A stretch of DNA of 64,000 bases, taken from positions 1 to 64,000 of the forward strand of contig JAGCVI010000018.1 of assembly GCA_017962445.1 (NCBI GenBank). Direction: 5' to 3'. Positions 58,934 through 64,000 of the stretch are shown here, piece after piece; position 1 is the first letter of the stretch, and the number at the start of each line of letters is the position of its first letter. The notes beneath the pieces are model-generated. The model had not been told where the DNA came from and did not search any database. It worked only from the letters and a program-made list of their open reading frames with translations. Origin of the DNA: Bacteroidales bacterium (GTDB lineage: Bacteria > Bacteroidota > Bacteroidia > Bacteroidales > P3). The translations under genes and the position numbers were made by a program.

Positions 58934-60436
58934 ATGGAACATCTCATAACTCCCGAAACTCCTTTGACAATACAGCGTGTCAAAGAAATCATAGAGGGTC
59001 ACATGACCCTATCCCTGAGCGACGAGGCAAAACGCCGCATCGAGAAATGCCGCAACTACCTGAATCAAAAGATGGAAACCCAGAAGGAGCCCATCTATGG
59101 CGTCACCACCGGATTCGGCAGCCTCTGCAATATCAGCATCAGCAAAGAACAGCTCAGCCAACTGCAGAAGAACCTCGTGATGAGCCACGCCTGCGGTGTT
59201 GGCGATGAGGTACCTCAAGAGGTTGTACGCCTGATGCTGCTGCTCAAAGCCCAGAACTTCTGTTTCGGATACAGCGGAGCCCAGCTGCAGACGGTGCAAC
59301 GTCTTATCGATTGTTTCAACGACGACATCCTTCCCGTGGTCTACCAACAAGGCAGCCTCGGTGCAAGCGGCGACCTCTGCCCACTGGCAAACCTTATGCT
59401 TCCCGCCATTCTTGGCATGGGTGAGGTGTACTGGAAAGGCCGCCGTTGCGACGCCAGCGAGGTCTATGCAGCCAAGGGATGGAAACCCATAGAACTTCAA
59501 AGCAAGGAAGGTCTGGCACTGCTCAACGGTACCCAGTTCATGAGCAGTTATGCTGTATGGAGCGTACTGAAAGCCCAGCGACTGAGCAAACAGGCCGATA
59601 TGATACTGAGTCTGAGCCTGGATGCCTTCGATGGTCGTATTGAACCCTTCTTCGAAAGCCTTCACATGGTACGTCCACACAAAGGACAGCTGCAAACGGC
59701 TGAAGCTGTGCGCCGCTACACAGATGGAAGCCAGATTATCCGTCGTCACAAAGAACATGTGCAAGACCCCTACAGTTTCCGCTGCGCTCCACAGGTACAC
59801 GGTGCTGCAAAGGATACCATAGCCTATGTGGCCAGCGTTGTGGAAACCGAAATCAACTCAACAACAGATAACCCCATCGTTCTTCCCGACGAAGATATGG
59901 TAATCAGTGGAGGACACTTCCACGGCGAACCCCTCGCAATGGTACTCGACTTCCTCAGCATTGCCGTTGCCGAACTCGGAAGCATCAGCGAGCGTCGCAC
60001 CTACCAGCTCATCGATGCTAAACGCGGCTTGCCCAGCTTCCTCGTGGCCAAACCTGGTCTTAACAGCGGTTTCATGATTCCGCAGTACACCGCCGCCGCA
60101 ATTGTTAGCCAGACCAAGCAGCTCTGCACACCATGCAGCATCGACAGCATACCCAGCAGCCAGAACCAGGAAGACTTGGTCAGCATGGGCGGCAACGCTG
60201 CCACCAAGAGCTACCGCGTGATGGAGAATGTAGAGCGTGTGCTTGCCATCGAGCTCTTTAATGCCACTCAGGCTCTCGAGTTCCGCCATCAGGAAGGTCT
60301 GACCAGCAGCCCATTCATCGAGAAGCTCTTTGCTGACTTCCGCAAGGTGGTCAACTTTGTGGACATCGACCAAGTTATGTATAAGCATATCCACTCTAGC
60401 GTGAAGTTCCTGCAGGAGATGGCTATTGCCGAATAA
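58934..60436 (+). CDS. hutH: histidine ammonia-lyase
   Basis: This 500-aa enzyme removes ammonia from L-histidine to give urocanate, the first step of histidine use. The MIO cofactor forms from A144-S145-G146 in GSLGASGDLCPLA, and the catalytic tyrosine is Y55 in IYGVTTGFGSL. Other landmarks are QDPYSFRCAPQVHGA, STTDNPIV and FNATQALEFR. The rest of the hut pathway is not in the window, so a phenylalanine/tyrosine ammonia-lyase activity is possible, though the His signature is preferred. A strong bidirectional terminator follows. Confidence 0.88.
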   Translation: MEHLITPETPLTIQRVKEIIEGHMTLSLSDEAKRRIEKCRNYLNQKMETQKEPIYGVTTGFGSLCNISISKEQLSQLQKNLVMSHACGVGDEVPQEVVRLMLLLKAQNFCFGYSGAQLQTVQRLIDCFNDDILPVVYQQGSLGASGDLCPLANLMLPAILGMGEVYWKGRRCDASEVYAAKGWKPIELQSKEGLALLNGTQFMSSYAVWSVLKAQRLSKQADMILSLSLDAFDGRIEPFFESLHMVRPHKGQLQTAEAVRRYTDGSQIIRRHKEHVQDPYSFRCAPQVHGAAKDTIAYVASVVETEINSTTDNPIVLPDEDMVISGGHFHGEPLAMVLDFLSIAVAELGSISERRTYQLIDAKRGLPSFLVAKPGLNSGFMIPQYTAAAIVSQTKQLCTPCSIDSIPSSQNQEDLVSMGGNAATKSYRVMENVERVLAIELFNATQALEFRHQEGLTSSPFIEKLFADFRKVVNFVDIDQVMYKHIHSSVKFLQEMAIAE

Positions 60437-60471
60437 CAGAAAAATACACTGAGGACTCTGAGTCCTATGAG

Positions 60472-60508
60472 AAAAAAAAGTTCCCGATAATTCCGGGAAC
60501 TTTTTTTT
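60472..60508. terminator. bidirectional terminator between hutH and HD gene
   Basis: GTTCCCG and CGGGAAC form a 7-bp stem around a 7-nt loop, preceded by eight A and followed by eight T residues. The stop codon of the minus-strand gene lies inside the T-run. Confidence 0.9.
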
Positions 60509-61358
60509 ATTTCACTACGCGTGTGCCCAAGGGGGAAACATACTCCATGTTACCGCTGCACTCTATGGTGTCGGTCTTAGCTGACAAGTTGTCAAGCACA
60601 TGAACCACCATTGCCTCCTGCGAACAGGGCAGCACAGGAGAGCCCCATTCCTTTTGTCCGTGATGAGAGAGGACGATGTGGATGATGCGCTGAATCTCGT
60701 CGACAGGTATTTCACGTCGCTCCAATTCACGCTGCAAGGCAACTGCCGAGATATAGATGTGACCCAGAAGGGCATCCTCAGGCTGAGCTTCGCCGTCACG
60801 GCTGTAGGTTTGAACTTTGCCGTAGTCGTGAAACAGAATCGCTATCACACAATGGTCAATATGTATAGGATATGGCATGCAGGGAGCCAACCCTTCAAGC
60901 ATGTGAAGCATCTGATATGTGTGGTTCAAAAGTCCGCCACGGAAAGCATGGTGTATGCTCGAAGCAGCAGGAAACTGGGAATATGGAACATACAATTTTT
61001 CAGCGACATCGGCAATAACGGTCTTGAGCGGTGAATCGCCACACATGGCAATAAGGTTTTTTACGGTGGCATTCCACACATCGCGGTCAACAGGGCGAGG
61101 CAGCAATCCATATAGCGGATGCGAGGCGTCAGGCATTATACCGGGTCGCATGTCGCCCTTGCGTGCAGAGCGTTTGCCGTCGTTGAGCTGAATGTTTACA
61201 AAACTAACCAGCTGACCTACCACAGGTCCTTCATCCGGCGAAACATCCCACACCGCTACACCAATTTCCTCTTCCTGATTCTTGATTTTAAGATTACAAT
61301 ACGGCGAGCCAAGCCGTGTTGTGCCGTTTGAGCGGCCAACAACTATATATTCAGTCAT
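60507..61358 (-). CDS. YhaM-like OB-fold and HD-domain 3'-5' exoribonuclease
   Basis: This 283-aa protein has an N-terminal OB-like domain (NLKIKNQEEEIGVAVWDVSPDEG) and a C-terminal HD domain: HHAFRGGLLNHTYQML, the metal-binding AILFHDYGKVQTY, and HIVLSHHGQKEWGSP. The layout matches YhaM, a 3'-5' exoribonuclease, though it is somewhat shorter than the Firmicutes form. Its start overlaps the stop of the upstream mgtC-like gene (ATGA). Confidence 0.8.
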   Translation of the reverse strand: MTEYIVVGRSNGTTRLGSPYCNLKIKNQEEEIGVAVWDVSPDEGPVVGQLVSFVNIQLNDGKRSARKGDMRPGIMPDASHPLYGLLPRPVDRDVWNATVKNLIAMCGDSPLKTVIADVAEKLYVPYSQFPAASSIHHAFRGGLLNHTYQMLHMLEGLAPCMPYPIHIDHCVIAILFHDYGKVQTYSRDGEAQPEDALLGHIYISAVALQRELERREIPVDEIQRIIHIVLSHHGQKEWGSPVLPCSQEAMVVHVLDNLSAKTDTIECSGNMEYVSPLGTRVVK

Positions 61359-61870
61359 TTTTCTTCAGATTTATCGGTTTTTTGATCGTCAGTTTTTTCA
61401 GGCTTGTAGGGGTCGGCGACAGGATTGTTTTGCTGGTGGCTTTCAAGATATCTTTCAATCCACTTGAGCACCCAATTGATAAAGAGAATGACGGAGACCG
61501 CGACAACAGCCTCTCTCCACAGTCCATAGCCACACATCGAACCGACGGCAGCGGAGCACCAGAGCGTTGCAGCAGAGTTGAGACCATGGATAGTGAAACC
61601 GTCGCGCAATATCACACCTGCACCAAGGAAACCTATGCCTGTAACAATCTGAGCCAGAACACGCAGGTTGTCGTTATTAACAGGCCCACCAGCAGCTCTG
61701 GCATTGGCGATAATCGTCTCGGAAATCAGTATGAAGATACAAGCTCCAACAGCCACCAGAGAATTTGTTGTGAGACCAGCGCTGCGTTGCCTCAACTGAC
61801 GTTCGAGACCAATCAAAATACCGCACACAAGGGCGATAATTAAACGAGAAGTGAAAATATGTATAGTCAT
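61355..61870 (-). CDS. MgtC/SapB family membrane protein
   Basis: This 171-aa protein has five membrane segments. The MgtC signature is plain: ALVCGILIGLERQLRQRSAGLTTNSLVAVG and GIGFLGAGVILRDG. The C-terminal 30 residues are soluble and charged. MgtC proteins modulate membrane ATP synthase or magnesium homeostasis in other bacteria. It is coupled by ATGA to the HD gene, and the T9SS protein gene ends 55 bp upstream. Confidence 0.88.
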   Translation of the reverse strand: MTIHIFTSRLIIALVCGILIGLERQLRQRSAGLTTNSLVAVGACIFILISETIIANARAAGGPVNNDNLRVLAQIVTGIGFLGAGVILRDGFTIHGLNSAATLWCSAAVGSMCGYGLWREAVVAVSVILFINWVLKWIERYLESHQQNNPVADPYKPEKTDDQKTDKSEEK

Positions 61871-61925
61871 AATAATGGATTACGTTTGAACACTGTTTTT
61901 ATTGTCCCCGGATTCGACCATGCAT

Positions 61926-64000
61926 TTACCTAATAACTTCAACACTGCTTTTGTGGTCTATGATGTGACCATAAGCACGTGCAAAGAAGCGGTAGAAATA
62001 GGTTCCGTCAGGTGTGTTGGTCTTGTCAGGATCCCAGAAGTCCGAGTCGTGGAAGATGTTCTCTTTCTTGTAGATAAGTTTTCCCCAACGATCGTAGACC
62101 CACAGGCAGTTGTAGTCGAAAATAGTAGCATCGAGCAGGTTGACTATGGCAAAGCGGTCGTTGATGCCGTCACCATTTGGGGTGACAGCATTGGGAAACC
62201 GCAGCAGGATAACGCTGAGGTCAAGGTTCTGAATACTGTCGCAGCCGTTTATGTCAGTATACTCTAAACTGTAGAAACCAGTCTCGCTTTCGTTGAAATG
62301 GTAGCCGATGTAGGTGTCGCCATAAAGGATTTCAGCCACGATGGTGTCGCGCCACACAGGGTTGCGGACAAAGTCAAGGTTATAGACGCTGTCGCAGCCC
62401 CACACAGTAGTATAATAATGAGTATAGAAACCCGTGGAGTCCTCGTTGAACTCGTCGTTAATGAAGCTCTCGTCGCATACCACCGAAGTAACGGTATCGT
62501 AATAGGCCGGGTGGATAGAGAGAGACAGCGTGGAGAGCGAATCACAACCGTTCATGTCGGTATTGATGTGGGTGAATACACCTGTAGTTGACTCATGAAA
62601 GTCTATGGTATCGAGTTCACCAGGACAGGCATCGACGTAGAGCGTGTCGTTGTAGAACGGCATCACATGTATAGTATGATGCAGCGTGTCGCTGCACATG
62701 AAAAAATTAGAGACGAGGCTCAGTATAGTGTCGGAAATGACGACAACCTGACGATTCATATCATGAGAGCCGTTATCCCAAGCAAAGCTGAACAGAGCCG
62801 TGTCTGGCGGAGCTATCGACAAAGTCAGCGTATCGCCAAAACAAGCCACAGTGTCGCCCACAATCGTTTTGCGATGGTAGATATTCACCCATACCGAATC
62901 GGTTAGGGTATCAGCGCAATATGAGTCGCTAAGTTTGCAGGACACCTTGATGTGGCAAAATCCGTTGTGGCGCAATTCGGCTTCGATAGTATCGCCATAA
63001 TATATGTCGCCGTCCACAAGCCAAGACACGCTGTCGATAGTCTGATGGACATAAGGCCTGAACGCCGAGTCAATGCTGACACTGCAGTCGCTGAAGAGCC
63101 TGATACGCTGTCCACAAGTATCTATTTCATAATGCATGGCAGCTAACGGGACTGGTAGCACAGCGAGTGAGTGGATAGAAAAACTGCATTCGGGCTTGCC
63201 CACAAAGGAGGCTCGGCAGCGATACTCAGTGAGGTCGGCCGGAACCTTGATTTCGTTCTGTGTAGAGAAGCAGGTTGTGTCGCTGCCATGAGTCCAGCAA
63301 TAGTCAAAGCCTAAAGGGGCACGTAGAGTGACCGAGTCGACCGACTCGCAGAGGTTGACCAAGTCGATGCGTTTGCTGTCGCAGTGAATATTGAAATATG
63401 CATAACCAAAATGGCCTCCATCAGCGCAATCGGTCGTGGTGAAACGAATCTTGATTTGCTGTCCATGATAGGGAGCGATGTCGATACCGACGGTCGACCA
63501 GTCCTTCCAAATAATATTGGTGCCCGGCACATTGTTCCAGCCCAAGTCACCGGCGGCATAGAAATCGGCATAGCAACAGGTTGTGTCGATAATATTGCCT
63601 GCAGCGTCGAGTAGTTCCATTGTAACATGCGGCTGGTTGATGCTGGTATGGTTTGAGTTCTGCATGACGACAGCATACTTCAATACAAGCATGTCCTTGT
63701 CGAGGCTGTCGACAAGGTAGTCGTACGTTATAGTCTCTCCCTGAGCCCCGACATTATCGTCGCCGAGCCGGAACGAGGCAACCTCGCCTGGCGGTATGCA
63801 TCGCAGCAGGTTGCCGGTGTGTGCATCACGCAGCGAAGTGTCGACAATGGCCACATGGCGGGACGCGTTGCCGAAAGTGTACATAGCCGGGTCGCTATAG
63901 GTACCCCACGTGCGGTGTACATTATCTTCGTCGTAAAGATTGATGAAGTCGATGCAGTTATCAAGTGTGGTGGCATAGTTGGCTGTCGACTGGGTGCATC
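61926..64000 (-). CDS. large surface protein with T9SS type B C-terminal domain (5' part missing)
   Basis: The reading frame is open to the window edge, so the N-terminus is missing; 691 residues are visible. It starts in a region with CIDFINLYDEDNVHRTWGTYSDP, followed by a jelly-roll-like domain to about residue 200, cysteine-containing Ig-like regions, and three about 45-residue repeats ending in GCDS (HINTDMNGCDSLSTL, TTVWGCDSVYNL, TDINGCDSIQNL). The last 90 residues are the gliding-motility type B domain (FPNAVTPNGDGINDRF...YDRWGKLIYK). It should be exported by type IX secretion, like the 21820-26082 protein. Confidence 0.88.
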   Translation of the reverse strand, partial: CTQSTANYATTLDNCIDFINLYDEDNVHRTWGTYSDPAMYTFGNASRHVAIVDTSLRDAHTGNLLRCIPPGEVASFRLGDDNVGAQGETITYDYLVDSLDKDMLVLKYAVVMQNSNHTSINQPHVTMELLDAAGNIIDTTCCYADFYAAGDLGWNNVPGTNIIWKDWSTVGIDIAPYHGQQIKIRFTTTDCADGGHFGYAYFNIHCDSKRIDLVNLCESVDSVTLRAPLGFDYCWTHGSDTTCFSTQNEIKVPADLTEYRCRASFVGKPECSFSIHSLAVLPVPLAAMHYEIDTCGQRIRLFSDCSVSIDSAFRPYVHQTIDSVSWLVDGDIYYGDTIEAELRHNGFCHIKVSCKLSDSYCADTLTDSVWVNIYHRKTIVGDTVACFGDTLTLSIAPPDTALFSFAWDNGSHDMNRQVVVISDTILSLVSNFFMCSDTLHHTIHVMPFYNDTLYVDACPGELDTIDFHESTTGVFTHINTDMNGCDSLSTLSLSIHPAYYDTVTSVVCDESFINDEFNEDSTGFYTHYYTTVWGCDSVYNLDFVRNPVWRDTIVAEILYGDTYIGYHFNESETGFYSLEYTDINGCDSIQNLDLSVILLRFPNAVTPNGDGINDRFAIVNLLDATIFDYNCLWVYDRWGKLIYKKENIFHDSDFWDPDKTNTPDGTYFYRFFARAYGHIIDHKSSVEVIR

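Overview
This window is a stretch of chromosome from a member of the Bacteroidota, most likely an uncultured, host-associated or anaerobic Bacteroidales. The reasons are: many promoter elements of the Bacteroides type (TAnnTTTG, sometimes with TTTG about 19-21 bp upstream); two very large secreted proteins ending in the gliding-motility/type IX secretion (type B) C-terminal domain; DUF4105 and DUF3857 proteins; a gamma-alpha fused 2-oxoacid:ferredoxin oxidoreductase; and almost no Shine-Dalgarno sequences. No species can be named from sequence alone.

Layout. 1-2.2 kb: a coupled pair of a radical-SAM-like DUF5131 protein (cut by the window edge) and its partner TcmP, then about 1 kb of decayed, repeat-filled DNA. 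2.2-6.5 kb: a LiaF-like membrane protein and a ridA-acyl-CoA dehydrogenase-etfB-etfA operon whose three spacers each carry five 9-bp tandem repeats. 6.6-18 kb: housekeeping genes (anmK, hemW, tRNA-Met, meaB, a MORN-like lipoprotein, cca, miaA, aroA, a sigma-54 activator, dnaG). 18-21.6 kb: seven small paralogous lipoproteins, six of them preceded by the same 32-nt leader. 21.8-29.6 kb: a 1420-aa T9SS-type surface protein coupled to a universal-stress-like gene, a split chromate transporter, TerC and YajC. 29.7-35.7 kb: a TolC/RND efflux operon ending in a PII-like gene.

35.8-44.2 kb is an AT-richer accessory block on the minus strand: a TPR protein fused to a retropepsin-like protease, an ECF-like sigma factor, a putative anti-sigma factor, two small membrane proteins, a secreted peptidase T, an unknown membrane protein and a penicillin-binding-like lipoprotein. 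It is flanked and interrupted by gene remnants. 44.3-64 kb returns to core genes: korBA, apt, DUF4105, two DUF3857 proteins (the second apparently without its transglutaminase active site), a TerB-DnaJ protein, an AsmA/DUF748 protein, ispD, a Nif3-like protein, a zinc-ribbon coiled-coil protein, hutH, a YhaM-like HD protein, an MgtC protein and a second T9SS-type protein that runs off the window.

Metabolically, Etf/acyl-CoA dehydrogenase, the ferredoxin-linked 2-oxoacid oxidoreductase, MeaB and histidine ammonia-lyase together suggest an anaerobe that ferments amino acids and makes short-chain acids; this is inference. The best candidates for undescribed biology are the small-lipoprotein array with its leader, the sigma/anti-sigma/protease block, the five-by-nine operon spacers and the TcmP-DUF5131 pair. 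No CRISPR array, complete insertion sequence, rRNA or origin was seen.
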